Below, one piece after another: positions 33,491-50,367 of a stretch of 64,000 nucleotides of DNA. Made by a program: the position numbers and the translations under genes. The stretch spans positions 356,001-420,000 of the forward strand of contig JAOTOL010001246.1 of the NCBI GenBank assembly GCA_034440575.1, written 5' to 3'. Under the pieces are notes generated by a model that saw only the letters and a list, made by a program, of their open reading frames with translations, did no database searches and was not told the DNA's origin. How positions within the stretch are numbered: the stretch's first letter is position 1; each line of letters opens with the position of its first letter. Source of the stretch: Imbricaverruca yamaguchii (Eukaryota > Arthropoda > Thecostraca > Neoverrucidae).

Positions 33491-36428
33491 TCCCGCTTAG
33501 ACTACATTACATTTACATTTACATTACATATACAACCACGTGGAAGAAGCAATGGTATTGGTACATGGTCTTAATACAATTTACTGCAAGACTAGTCTTA
33601 TGCCATGCATTGGTTATTTTGTCCTTGTTCCAACCATCTTTTGCTATTTAATGTCTGGTGAAAGCAATTGATATTCTGCTTTGCTTATTGATGTTCCAAT
33701 TCTTACTCTTGAAAGATGCATAGCGTGGATTCCAGGGGCAATGACGACGTGTGGGACGTTGGGACCCTCTCGCTTGTGTCAGCAAAGGATCATCGCACCA
33801 TTTGGTGACATAAAAAACTGTTTACCCTCCCTTCCTGTAATTCAACAAATTTAAAGAAAATGATTAACTTCCACATATGTACAATCACGTCCAAAAAGCA
33901 TGCTTCAAGCATGCCCCAAGCTCCTCCAATCAATTTTTGTCGCTAATTAAGCGAAGCCAGTTAGGTTAAGCTAAGCTAAGCACCTTACTGGAAATTCCGA
34001 GCGAGAGCGCAGAATAACACTTCCCACTCTTATTCTTCATCCTAGAATGGGTCATTTAACACGCAATTGTGTATTGACGGGGTATGAGAGATGCAACATT
34101 GTACATTTCAGTTGAATTATCCGCCCAACGTATGGGAAAAATGGTGCTCCGCCCGATGCGTGCCATTTGTTGTCAATGCCGTCCTTGAGATGACCGTAGT
34201 TCTAGGGATTCGGGCCGACCTGCCGAGTGTAAGCTTTTGAAGCTACAGGAGATTGGCTTTTGATCCTAGTGGTGAGTTGGACGTGCGGGAAAATCATTTT
34301 AGCGCCATACATAAATACCACCATATATACCTATCACTGTACATAAATATCAGCTAAGCCGTATGTGCATGGATATATATTTAACAATGAGTGGTTTCAT
34401 TATTACATTTAAGCCACTCTCCTACAGCTCGTGGTTCAGGTGAAATATTGCAGTCATGATTGGTTTTATAATTGTATCCCATGTCGGCTTTCACGTGCAT
34501 TTTATGTGTATTCCAGCTGAACTGGCTGTGCAGTTGTGGGAAATGAATAGCGACTGGACTGTCTATCAAGGCAATTGCACTCAAGCACTGTATGATATAG
34601 ATGTTATTGTATCGTACGATCAACACCAACCATGTGATTGATACATACTGTTAAGCCAACAAACGTAAGGAAACAAACTGCAAACATACGCGACCCAAGA
34701 GTAATCGTACTTTCCTTCGTGAGATCCATCAATTTTCCACACCAAAAAAGCAGCACACTTCGACTTTCGTCCTGAAGACGTTCCTTTCAGTCTAGTGGAT
34801 TAACACAAAAGTATTGGAATAACATTTTGTTCATCCAGGAACAGAGTTCAACCCAGGAGCCTATCGAGTGAGGTGGGACAATAGCGTCACCAGCTGGGGT
34901 GTCGCCATTGACCTCCATATCGCCGCCCGCCGCACACTCCTCGTCCTATTCCGGCCGGTCCCGGCTAGAGCAGCGGCATATGGGCAAGAGTCGAGCGAGC
35001 CGCCCGCTCCCATACATTTTTGCCCTGGAATGAAATGTTGTAAAATTAAAAGTTGTGGATGTATTTTTGATAAAAAGTAGTGCAAAATAATGCTGGTTTC
35101 ATGATAAGTAGAGAGTAATGGAGAAACATCCTATAAAATATAGTAATTGTGCTTTTGAGGTCTAACATCTATCATCGTTTTTCCAACTTTGTGCGGTATT
35201 CGGTATGAACCAGATGCAATTAAGATCCCGGATACCCGATAAACACTTACTAAGTGACGCTGGGGATGTTGTTCTGTGTGAGTGGGAAGAGGATTTTCAT
35301 AGAAAGAACCATGTGATATAGATACCTTGTTAATTTTGTTCCATTCAGTATACAGTATAATTACTGGTTCGGTCATACAAAAGCAAGAGTAGAGCAATTT
35401 GTTGCATGCATGAAGTGTCTGGAAACCGCTTCTTACCCTACTACCACTACTGCCCGGCCATGATGCAATGTGCAAGCAATTACCAAATTGTGCACAAGTT
35501 GGTGAATGGCACAGTATGTTATGATTACATATAGCACACAGGAACAACATAATTGATAGGGGACCAACGCACATGCTAACATTAATCACCGGATTGCATC
35601 ATTGACATGTTGACCAAGTTGACATTGTAAATATAAGGCCTTAATTCGCAAAATTGCTTGAGGTGTGTATTCTCAATATCAACCACGTCATGGATAAGTT
35701 AATTCTGGGGATGGTGCCTTTCGGTTCAAAACCACCAGCATGTTAGAAAAAGAAGATAAAACCTTCAAGCTTCAATGAATGATAGAAATGCTTTACAAAC
35801 GGCGGGGGAACTAATCGTAGGAAAAATGTCACAATAGTGCTAACATGAAAGCACCATATTTAGCAGGTTTATCAGTATAGGCCAAAACTGGAATATAATT
35901 CATCAGTATTCTGGAATAAAAAAGGGATTATCGTATATGATGTCATGTGGCGTAGGTTTTGTCTAATTTAAACCAACTATACTATAACTGTGGACTTTGG
36001 AGTACCTATTGACTCTAGTTATCTTAAGCTAGATAGCTTTCGCCAAAGCGCCTTCGAAGTCCATCGATCAATCGACTAGTTTGCGTCAGGCAAATTCACC
36101 GGTTGAAAATGATATAGGGCTCACGTGCTACCGCGCCAGCCAAGCTCCCGTATTTTTAGTAGATTTGGTATGTGAATTTGTGAATAGAAGTTGAATTGTA
36201 TATTTTTGGTAGATTTGTTATGTGAATAACAATGTGTGAATACAGCTGTGTTGTGTGGAGTTATGTTTCACGAAAGCTATTATTTTTACTGTCACCACAA
36301 TGATGCACCGTAATTCGTGGACTTGGCTCGAGTACAGATAGAAAACTCATGCGTCATATATCTACCTAAACGACACCCGATCAGCTGATTGCTATTGTCC
36401 AAGACTGAGTTCAACCAAGTAGGCTAGG
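33491..36428. other. No gene recognised; one weak exon candidate
   Basis: Mostly AT-rich. At 34839-35080 an open frame follows a TTTTGTTCATCCAG acceptor-like site and reads TEFNPGAYRVRWDNS near its start; composition is GC-rich compared with the surroundings. I found no family match and no donor, so it stays a weak candidate. The frame at 35131-35589 (minus) shows no domain. Confidence 0.3.
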
Positions 36429-36436
36429 CCTATTAT

Positions 36437-37263
36437 CAGGGGTGTCGATTTGTATCCTTTTGTGAGGGCCATGGCCCCACCACCAATGTTGACCTTGCCC
36501 CCTCCCCCCAATGTTGATCTGGGCCCTCACAATAACCTATGCTTTTTATGCTGATAAGAAAGCTAAAGGGAAAAAAGAAAATCAACGTACTACATATAAA
36601 AATTAGTTGATGTTAACCAGCATATTTTGTACTGCACAGAAACAGATTAGGTGTAGATAGTGAACTGACTCTCCACCTTCTGCTGCAAAACTGAAAATTG
36701 CGTGCAAAAAACCAACGAAATGACTGGATTTCCCTCCGTTGTGGAAGTAAAACTTGCATCATAAAATGTTGAGATTAGCGGATGAAGGTGCATTTTAAAC
36801 CAGGTTGTCTTTAAATATTTGCTAAGCCACTAAACAACAACTGCGTTGTCATAATGATGTTTGTACCCACCACCAATGACAAAACCACATGCATATCGAG
36901 CTTGAACAGAATCCATTTCATTCTCTTTTTTCCAGTCATTGTGAAACTTGCATATAATCCAGTCCAGTGAACAACAATATAGTTATCATTGAGATTGTGG
37001 ACATTCTAGCTGGAATTATCTTCAGCAGCCCACACATTACACGGTGCACTGCTCTTTTGCTTCTGTGACTTCACCTGTTACCGGACGATTTTTCAGTTGG
37101 CGAGGATGCTGAATAAACATAAACATGCACATCGTCAAATAAAAATAAAAATTATTGAGGACTGAAAATATAGTAGGCGAAATCCGATAAGTTATTAATT
37201 GGGTGTGTGTGGGGGGTTCCAATACACTTCCCCCCCCCAATGTTAAAAAAACAGACACCCCTG
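36437..37263 (-). mobile_element. Non-autonomous hAT-like MITE, complete, perfect 8-bp TSD
   Basis: Begins CAGGGGTGTCGATTTG and ends with TTAAAAAAACAGACACCCCTG. Flanks are CCTATTAT at 36429-36436 and CCTATTAT at 37264-37271, a perfect 8-bp duplication. It is the inverted counterpart of 2224-3059 (827 versus 836 bp) and shares its poly-G/C run and internal blocks throughout. The perfect duplication suggests later insertion than the copy at 2224. Confidence 0.93.
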
Positions 37264-37429
37264 CCTATTATTAAAATAAATAAAAACATGTAGCGAAGTA
37301 GGATAAGCGAAGCATCCCACTCGCGATAAAAAATTTAACCAACGTGTCTTCTACGCATGATTTCCATGCATTTTTCTTCTCACTCGTGGTGCAATTCATT
37401 TACACGGTAAACTAAAGCGGCCTACTTAA

Positions 37430-38425
37430 CACGCGCACGTCCGGAGGTCCGAGCTAACTTCGCGTGTCCGGGGGGCAGATGTATGCCCCCCTAAGATCTC
37501 TATAACTATGCTAGCTAGCGACAAACGGAAAACGGTGTTGGGTAGCTGGTGACGGGCTCTATCGAAAGTGTTTCGGTCATGCTTTTCGCTCAGGTCAACA
37601 TTCAGGTCACTGGGTCATCATAGGCCAAGTTCGACCAGATCAGGTGGGACTCAGATATTGACACATATCTCAGGACCTGTAACAGATAGAAACAAGCGGC
37701 GAACGCTATTCGACAGTCCTTGAAATGCGCTACCGACAATAGGCGGTGTAATTTAAGGTCAGGTCAACCGAAACTCAGGTCAAGGTCATGAAGTCATGAC
37801 CACATGTCAAGGTCATGAAATATCCTAGGGAGATCATGTAATATATCAAACGACACGTCTTGGCGATACAAGCACAATGACGGTAATTTCAGCCTTCTAG
37901 CGCAATGCATTGTGATATAATGCGCAGAAATGTGTAGTGATCTCAGTGATCTCAAGTGACATTGGTGAGGTCACTGAGAAAAAAATGTCAGCGGTAACAT
38001 TGAGCATAGCTTCCATCAACATGCCACAACCGTTGTGAGATCATTCCGAGCGCAAATATGTAACCAGGAAACATTTGTATATTTTACCATAGCCCTATAA
38101 TGGGGAAGCCATGGCTGCGACCTGACCTAACGTCAATGCTACGAAAAAAAACTATATACATATTATGTTCCCTGATGAGATCATGACGTGAAATAAGTTT
38201 GAAATAAATCGCCCAATTATTGTGGAAGTTATGCCACCTAGAACTCCAAGTGTAGTTGGGTTACTTCGCCTGACCTGGTGAGACCCGGGGTTAAAAATGT
38301 ATAAGAATATGCGGAAAAGACCAATGAACAGCTACGCGAAGTTTGGCCTTGGTAACCCGATTAGTTTGGCGGCAAATGAGGAAAAACCGGAGGGGGCAGA
38401 TATCTGCCCCCCGGACGTGCGCGTG
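37430..38425 (+). mobile_element. TTAA-flanked non-autonomous element, second subfamily
   Basis: Flanked by TTAA at 37426-37429 and 38426-38429. Ends are CACGCGCACGTCCGG and CCGGACGTGCGCGTG, perfect inverted repeats over 15 bp. Just inside, GTCCGGGGGGCAGAT near the left mirrors ATCTGCCCCCCGGAC at the right. The first seven bases (CACGCGC) are shared with the elements at 14671 and 19273, but the interior is different. It contains about ten AGGTCA/TGACCT motifs, two of them in the extended form TCAAGGTCA. No transposase. Confidence 0.9.
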
Positions 38426-38429
38426 TTAA

Positions 38430-39479
38430 GCCCTTCAAATTCACACATATCGCCTTATAGAAAATTCACTTTGTAGTGGGGTACTTTACCTATCATATTC
38501 AAACATATTGTGCATTTGTAAGAAAAGCACCAACGTTCGCATAGAGGTAGACTAACATATTATGAGCAGACTTGTTTATCGAGCCATCGCGCAGCTGCCA
38601 CCTGGCGACCGCGGCGGACATTTTCCAAACCTCCAGATTCGGGGCCCTGGATGATGAACGAGTGGTGGTGTTCTGTTGTCATAAAATATCAAATGTAGAA
38701 GAAAATTATACAGCACCATTCACTGTAATGCTGTGGTTTACAGAAAATTAGCATATAGGTTGTGATTATTGTGCGTGCTAAGCGACGCATATTACCAAAG
38801 TACCTTCAGCACACATATTCCAGCCCGGTTAGTACACTGGACTGAAAAGGTCTCACTCGTCTGCAAAGGTCTGCAAAGGTCGAAGGTCTGAGCAGAACTG
38901 GTCGAGTCGCTTAATGTGCTGCTCCTCACGGCTCCGGCTGGAACGGCTAGTTGGCAACTGGCCAGGCACGGTCGGAACGCAGACACCAGAAGGTCGTTCC
39001 CGACTATGTTATGACGCATTGTCGGGACGCATATATACGTTACGACGTGCATTCGCTATGACGCATATACGCTATGACGCAGGCACCTAGCCACCTACGT
39101 CATAAGTGTCATTCTGCACCCTCGTTCAGCTAAGCTTAAATCAGGCGTTTGAATTATATTACGCATTGAACTACATTTCGCAATATCTCATTCCTTCCTG
39201 CATGCTTTTTGTATATTTTGTCATTTAGGAGCACCGTTTAGCAATATATGCAGATAGCATGGAGTGTCGAGTTTCTATTGGAAGGGAATAAAAGCGTGGT
39301 GAAAAATGTGTGATACTAGTGAATTATTGTCAAATTGTTCATAAGAATATGAAAGGTGGGTGATGGAGACTGCTCGTTATAAAACAACGTGACATTTATC
39401 GGGTTGGTGTATCTTTTTTTGTCACGTCTCTTTACCTTTCGACAGAATCCCTTCATAGTCCTTAGCCGCTCTCGCTCGC
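38430..39479. other. No gene recognised
   Basis: Contains a short TCTGCAAAGG duplication (38868-38887) and repeated CTATGACGCATATACG motifs around 39040-39080. No coding signal. Confidence 0.3.
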
Positions 39480-44236
<4,757 letters not shown>

Positions 44237-44380
44237 TGATAACGTTTCACCGGCATGTCACCACGTCAGTCTGTCCACTCCACGATAATGTTTCACCGGC
44301 ATGTTACTACGCCAGCTTGTCGACTCCATGATAATGCTTCACCGACATTTTACCACGTTAGCCTTCCGAATACATGATTT
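44237..44380. repeat. ~46-bp tandem repeat, three units
   Basis: GATAACGTTTCACCGGCATG (44237), GATAATGTTTCACCGGCATG (44283) and GATAATGCTTCACCGACAT (44329) start three units of 46 bp that share CACCACGTCAG- and GTCnACTCC-like blocks. Confidence 0.8.
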
Positions 44381-44997
44381 CCAGACATTAGTGTGTGCGT
44401 GTTTGAAAGAAAAGGAAAGAAGAATTTTGCGTAGCATAATCTCCGCCTGCTAACCAGATTTTTCACCGTCATTCCTTGAGAGTTTAGTTGTGGTGATAGT
44501 TTTGCTCAAGGGGACCACAGAACGACGTCCTGTTACTACTGCACCTCACATTAAATCTGCATGGAGCAATTGTTGACATATGTTCTGCAAAACGCAACAT
44601 AACCTCGGTTAAAGGTTAAGGTAAATGTAAAGAATCATTTTATCTAATATCTTATTAGCATTTTTTTTTTTAATGTCCCCCACCCAAGATCAGGTGACCA
44701 GGAGCCTCCCCTTACCCAACGACTGCAAGCACCTTACATTAACACCATAAAATAAACAGTAAAGTCGCGGCACTCCCAGCTAAGAGATGGAAAACATATA
44801 AATAAGCATACGAAGCATCGGGTATTAGAGCAGCAAGACTAATAATAAAGAATGCTGTTAGTAGTCATATCCAAAGGAGGCATATGACTGACCCTGGATC
44901 CATCCCAACAAGAAATTAGGGTTTAAACATAATGTTAGCAGCTGGTTTGTGGCCGGATGGTGGTGAGCACTCCTGATTTATTTTTATTTTTAACTTT

Positions 44998-45066
44998 TGG
45001 CTCCTCCCACAACTCCACCAAGCTAAACATGGGCTTGTTGCCGGGTGGAATGTGGGAGGAACCAGT
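44998..45066. other. Imperfect hairpin
   Basis: GGCTCCTCCCACAACTCCACC (about 44999-45019, split here by one base) is nearly the reverse complement of GGGTGGAATGTGGGAGGAACC (about 45045-45065), with a ~25-base loop. It could be the structured end of a transposon or RNA; no partner was recognised. Confidence 0.55.
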
Positions 45067-45100
45067 GGTTGGGTGTTTTCAACTTTATATATGGTTAAGT

Positions 45101-45104
<4 letters not shown>

Positions 45105-45166
<62 letters not shown>
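45105..45166. repeat. (AC)n microsatellite
   Basis: About 31 uninterrupted AC units. Confidence 0.98.
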
Positions 45167-45171
<5 letters not shown>

Positions 45172-45229
45172 TGCCAGCATCCCTGTACAAACATACACAC
45201 ACAGCAACAATTAGCTGCTAAGTATTTTA

Positions 45230-48060
45230 ATATCTGCTCAAGAAGTATGTCTTTTTTAGAACAGTCTTAGAATTTGGTATCTCTGAATGCAGGAAATGCT
45301 TTGCTATGATGGAGTTCCAAAGATTGGGTCCAAAACATTCGATGGTGAAGGGACGATAATTTTTTTGAATACTTATGCTGGAAGTGGTTTTGTAATCTTG
45401 TGGAATATGGGGAGTCAAACAACTCTGTGAAAAGGAATCTGATGGAATGAGGTAGCTGATGATGAATGAATTTTTGCATAATAAGCATCATTTGAAGTTT
45501 TGCTAGATGTTGGACCTCTAAAATTTTGTATTTCTTAAAGATAGGGTTTGCACTTTGGGGGGGGAAATACACCCTCAATAATACGCATCATTCTCTTCTG
45601 AAGTAGCAATAATTTGTGTATCTGATTAGCATAGTTTGCACCCGAAAACAGCAATAATTTATATATGGAAGAATTAATGCATTATACAATTTTAGGAGGT
45701 GATTTTTTCCCAGGAGATATTTAATTTTTGATATCATTCCTTTGTTGCGACTTATCATGTTTGAGACACTGCTGATATGGGATGCAAATTTCAAATTTTC
45801 ATCCACATATACACCAAGGTATTCTACCGGATTCTGATGTAAAATAGAAATTCCATTAAATCCGATCTGGAGATCAATATCTGTTTTGTGATTGTTATAT
45901 ATCTGGTATACAGTTTTGGATTCATTTAATGACAAAAGATTTGAATGTAGCCATTGCGAAATTTTTGGCGAGGAATTTGCGATCTTGTGATGAAGCTCTG
46001 TACAGTGAGTGCTTTTGAAAAAATGGCAGTGTCATCAGCATATATAAATGTCTCACATTCTACATGTAAATTTACAATATCATTTATATATATTATAAAT
46101 AGTAATGGGCCTAACATTGAGCCTTGTGGCACACCCATTTAAATTTTTCTGACGGTAGAGGTACTGTTATTTATTGTAGTAGCTTGTGTTCTTCCAGATA
46201 AATATGACCGTATTATTTTGATTGCATTACCCTTTACACCATATTTTTCCATCTTTGAACACAATATTTCTTTGTCAACGGTATCAAATGCCTTTCGCAA
46301 GTCAAGGTAAATTCCTACAACATATTCATTATTTTCAAATCCTTTAGTGATCAGGCTCTGTATTAAGAGTAGAGGCATGTATGTGGACCTCTCTTTTCTG
46401 AAACCAAATTGCTTGTCTGAGAGTAGGTTATGTAGGGTGAAATGTTCCAAGAGTTGGTTGTAGATTGTCTTTTCTAATATTTTTTTTATATATATGGAAG
46501 AATACTAATTGGTCTGTAGTTGCTAAATGTTGATGGGTCACCTTTTTTGTAGATGGGCTTTACAACAGCAATTTTGAATGGCTTGGGGAAGATCCCACTG
46601 CTCAGACATAAGTTAATGATATGGGTTAAGTGTGGTAATATTGACTTATATGACTGTTGAAATATTCTATAATTTATTCCATCAATTCCAGACACAACAT
46701 TTTTTAAAGAAGAAATTATTGTATCTAAATTGTTTTCTGTTACTTCTAATAGCACCATTGACATACCTGGGTAGGTGTGTAAATATTCCAAAGCATTGAT
46801 GTTACATTCAGGAATTTGTTCTTTCAATTTTGGTGCAATTTCTGTGAAGTATTTATTAAATCCTTCAGCTATACCTGCATCATTTTCTAGAGTGATGTCT
46901 CCATCTGTGTTTATTTTTTTCAGGGATATCATGCTTTGAAGGGGCTTGCCTGAGTAATTGGTTAAGCATTTTCCATGTCTCTTTTGGATTATTTTAATGT
47001 TTGTCAAATTCTGTTTCATAATAAAGTATTTTTGCCTTCCTGATTATTGTAATCAGTGCATTTTTATACCTGTTATATTTTTTCTTACTTTCAGCAGTTT
47101 GATATGTAAGTTTTTGATTAAATAATATTTGCTTTTGGTTAATTGAGCATAATATTGCAGGTGAAATCCATGGCTTAATGGAGGTTGTTTTTCTTGATAT
47201 GACTTGAGTATATGTAAATTAATTAAACTTCTACATGCTTTCTCAGGATCATTTTCATCAAAAATCCCCTCAAGTTCATTGGTTAGATGATCCCTCAAAC
47301 TGTCAATGTTATTAAAGTCAAAGGTAGTTCTTGTTCTCTTTGTAGTGATTGGTTTTGGAACTGAAAATTCTGATGTTGAAAAAATAGAGAAGTGATTAGA
47401 GAAATCAGATTTAATGATGCCAGTTTCTTTTATTTTTGACACATCATTACAGAAAATATTGTCAATTAGTGTGCATGATGTATCATATACACGATTAGCC
47501 TTTGATATTAGGGGAGGAAAACCATGAGAGGATATAGACATGAAAAATGAGTCAGCAAAGTGGTTGTTTTGAATTAAAAAAAAGGTCAGTGTTTAGATCT
47601 CCAATGATGTACGTAGGCATGTTCAGTTTGTTTATTGTTGTAAGACACTCTTCAAATTCAGACAAAAATTGTGCATTATGACCAGGTGCACGATAGATCT
47701 GGCATATCAAAATAGTTTGTTTATTATTCAATTATATTTGGAGAAAAACACCTTCAGCTTCAGCAGCAACAAAATTAAATAAATAAAGTTGTTTTGCATT
47801 GAGTGATTTCAAAACATAAATTGCAGACCCTCCCCAATTTTGTTTTCTCTGCTTTTGCAGAATAGTTCATAATCTTCGTCATCTAAGGTAAATTTGTGTT
47901 CATTTTCTTTTGTTAGCCATTTTTCAGAAATACATATAAGGCTCCATTTGTGATTCAGCTGGTTTAGGCAGATATTGAGCTCATCAAATGTATTTACTAT
48001 GGACCTTGCATTCAAATGGATAATATCTGTTTCTTCCTATGTCAGGACCTATTTCAACTT
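45230..48060 (-). mobile_element. Second LINE family, decayed, minus strand
   Basis: Non-LTR retrotransposon remnant unrelated in sequence to the CR1-like family: endonuclease N-terminus at about 48015, RT core 47000-45930, C-terminal region to 45267. The 5' end lacks any ORF1, and the 3' limit near 45230 is approximate, just past an (AC)n tract. Features such as GVPQGSMLGPLLFIIYINDI and YLGVYVDENLKFASHI are typical of APE-type LINEs of the I/Jockey/CR1 assemblage; I cannot assign the clade with confidence. Confidence 0.8.
45267..48015 (-). pseudogene. LINE pol: endonuclease plus reverse transcriptase, multiply frameshifted
   Basis: On the minus strand: MNARSIVNTFDELN and LICISEKWL (endonuclease N-terminal motifs with Asn and Glu, 48015-47809), a middle endonuclease part ending in the frame 47541-47053 (DNIFCNDVSKIKETG, SDFSNHFSIF equivalent to the SDH block), RT blocks GIDGINYRIFQ, PIYKKGDPSTFSNYRPISIL (46600-46490), QFGFRKERSTYMPLLLI and YLDLRKAFDTVDKEIL (catalytic Asp, 46330), GVPQGSMLGPLLFIIYINDI, FIYADDTAIFSK (catalytic YADD, 46040), then VEYLGVYVDENLKF and LYNALILPYINYC. 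At least five frame changes or stops separate these blocks. Inactive. Confidence 0.85.
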
Positions 48061-48688
48061 GTTTACTGATATCTTTAGCATCATAGAAGTTACAATTGTC
48101 TCTAATGCGTTCAAAATGAGAATGCGTAAGGGCAAGGTCATCTGAGATTATATTCAAGAATGGGTTAAATGTTTTGTATTATAGCAATATACTACACTCC
48201 TCACCAGACTCGGATGATTACATACCTAGACCGGAGGTGCCTAGCGATAAGTGGAGAATATTTACGCCATTGCTGATGTCATACTAGCATGTTGAGGAGA
48301 GTAATGCAATGGGTGTCTGTAAAAAGAAAGAAAGAAAAAACTCGTTATGAAGGAAGCCATGCATAAGTCACATCCAAAGAGTTGCTCGGAAGCAAAACAT
48401 GAATATGTTCATTTTGTGAATAATTGTCTATGTATTCTGAAACAATTTCCCATTACACCACGAAGTTATTTTTTGTTTAGGTGCTGGGTGGTGGTAGAAG
48501 TCAATGCATGTAAGTATCCTGATCCAAGTATTTGTTCAGCTATTTGCCTAAACTGAGTAAATCTGCACAAGTTAATTGAGTTAGTATGCTCACAGCCGGA
48601 ATGAATAAGTAGGCATGTACAAGGCACCTGCCTACTATCAACATGAGCAGGTTGAGGTGCATGTTTTAGCTAGTGTGAAATATGATCG
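48061..48688. other. No gene recognised
   Basis: AT-rich sequence between two LINE remnants; the 5' end of the minus-strand LINE may extend to about 48180. Confidence 0.3.
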
Positions 48689-48915
48689 TCAGTAGCAGCA
48701 CATTGTTAGTGTGAAAACACCATCAGTAGCAGCACATTGAACATCTTTAAAAACAGCATAGACAATCATTATAAGAATAGAGGGCTTGCTTTTCAGTATT
48801 ACAGGGAGGGCTGATTGACAGATTTGGTGGGCAACTGGTTCAGTGTACAGAGTGCAACCAAGAAGGGCCCTTGTGGCTCATAGTTGCACTAATCTTTTAT
48901 GTCTTTATGTCTTTG
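48689..48915 (+). mobile_element. CR1-like LINE 3'-end fragment with duplicated 5' junction
   Basis: From 48723 the sequence matches the last ~190 bases of the CR1-like family (CAGTAGCAGCACATTGAACATC ... TTTATGTC octamers at 48896-48913). The first bases, TCAGTAGCAGCACATTG, also occur at 48689-48705, followed by a 17-base spacer before the full copy starts at 48723. It retains the uninterrupted TTTAAAAACAG site that is hit by the TTAA element at 14671. Confidence 0.9.
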
Positions 48916-49649
48916 TGATGTAGGTAATGAAAGTGAATGTAAGTACCTATCCACTAAGGCAGACAGTCATGTACCTATGCAGGACCTGTGTGAATTTAAA
49001 TTTGATTGCATAGGTACCTAGGTACATAGGTAATTATGCATCTGTTACTAACTCCTATCTATCCATTTATCACAGTGTTAAAATATAAATGCAGGTCAGG
49101 TAGAAATAGTTTGATTTACATCATGTTGATTTGGGAGGTAACCTATGCATGTACCTAATTAGCTGGACAAGTTAAATTTCAGATGTCTAAAACCAGTTGG
49201 TGGCATGTTTTATCAGGTATCTAACAGGAATATCTGCATGGCATCCAGGGAAACAGGCACGACCGAATCAGTAAACCAAGTCAGTTAATTTTGCATTGTA
49301 CCAGAAGACCGAAGCACAGGTGCCAAGAAGGATGGATGCAAGTTACTATCACTGAACTAGTCAAATTTATAATAATAAGTATTTCCATCAATGAGCTCCA
49401 CATGTTCCAGCAATGTATCACCAGCCAGTCTTGATAGGTATGATAGCAATCACCACCATAATAATGTGTACAGAATCCTGGCAGTGCGAACAGCCAGACG
49501 GCGGTGTTTAGCCCGTGGCACCTATCGAGCAAGTCTCGAGCCACATCAGACTGAGCTTGGGACCACTAATTCACAGTCGAGCTGTGTGAGCAGTAACCAC
49601 CCATAGCATAGCTACTCAACCAGCGTCAGCTCGGTTACTCCAGGAAGCC
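48916..49649. other. No gene recognised
   Basis: Contains GTAGGTACCTA-like short repeats around 48945-49030 (TACCTAGGTACATAGGTA). No domain. Confidence 0.3.
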
Positions 49650-49935
49650 CGACTGGCCTGGGATTCCCCCGTCAGTCCAGCTGAGAACCACGACTGGCCT
49701 GGGATTCCCCCGTCAGTCCAGCTGAGAACCACGACTGGCCTGGGATTCCCCCGTCAGTCCAGCTGAGAACCACGACTGGCCTGGGATTCCCCCGTCAGTC
49801 CAACTGAGAACCACGACTGGCCTGGGATTCCCCCGTCAGTCCAGCTGAGAACCACGACTGGCCTGGGATTCCCCCGTCAGTCCAGCTGAGAACCACGACT
49901 GGCCTGGGATTCCCCCGTCAGTCCAGCTGAGAACC
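49650..49935. repeat. 41-bp minisatellite, seven units
   Basis: The unit GACTGGCCTGGGATTCCCCC plus GTCAGTCCAGCTGAGAACCAC is repeated about seven times with almost no change (one unit has CAACTGAG). The near identity indicates recent expansion. There are no unique spacers, so it is not a CRISPR-like array. Confidence 0.95.
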
Positions 49936-50059
49936 AGGCAGCAACTCCAATGGCGGTGTCTGCTGGTGGCGGACACTGGAACCATCGAATAAACAGCGCG
50001 TTTTGGCTGGGCAGGCTTTTATTGCCAACCTGTCGCAGACAATCAAACTGTAATGGGCT

Positions 50060-50067
50060 ATACACAC
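50060..50067 (+). repeat. Target-site duplication, left (ATACACAC)
   Basis: ATACACAC precedes the left terminus; ATGCACAC (53814-53821) follows the right terminus. Seven of eight positions agree, the difference being a transition. Confidence 0.75.
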
Positions 50068-50367
50068 TAGGGTTTGTCACGAAGGACCTTTTTTGGAAAT
50101 TGCACTTTGCTTAGTGAAATTATCGTGCAGATCACCTTAAAAAACCTGTGGTCGAAACCAAATCGAAATCAAACAATAAACAAAATATGCGACAGGCCGG
50201 TAAAAAAACAAATTTGCCGGGCGCCCGGCGTTGAAGTCTCCAGTGATGGCGCTCCGTTGCGATTGGCATCTAACACCACGCGTCCGGCCACCGTCGGAGC
50301 GCCGCCGCGGCGCTGTGAAGAAAAAGGCGGCAGTCGGTGCTGTGGATGACTGATGAATGGATTCTGG
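50068..50367 (+). repeat. Left terminal inverted repeat (~300 bp)
   Basis: Begins TAGGGTTTGTC. Shares, in inverted order with 53524-53813, the blocks GTGGTCGAAACC, AAACAATAAACAAAATATGCG, GCCGGGCGCCCGGCG (itself palindromic), GATGGCGCTCCGTTGCG and GGCGGCAGTCGGTGCTG, ending ATGAATGGATTCTGG. Confidence 0.92.

Noticed and set aside
49650..49935. CRISPR-like array
   Set aside because: All units are contiguous and identical, with no unique spacers; the context is eukaryotic.
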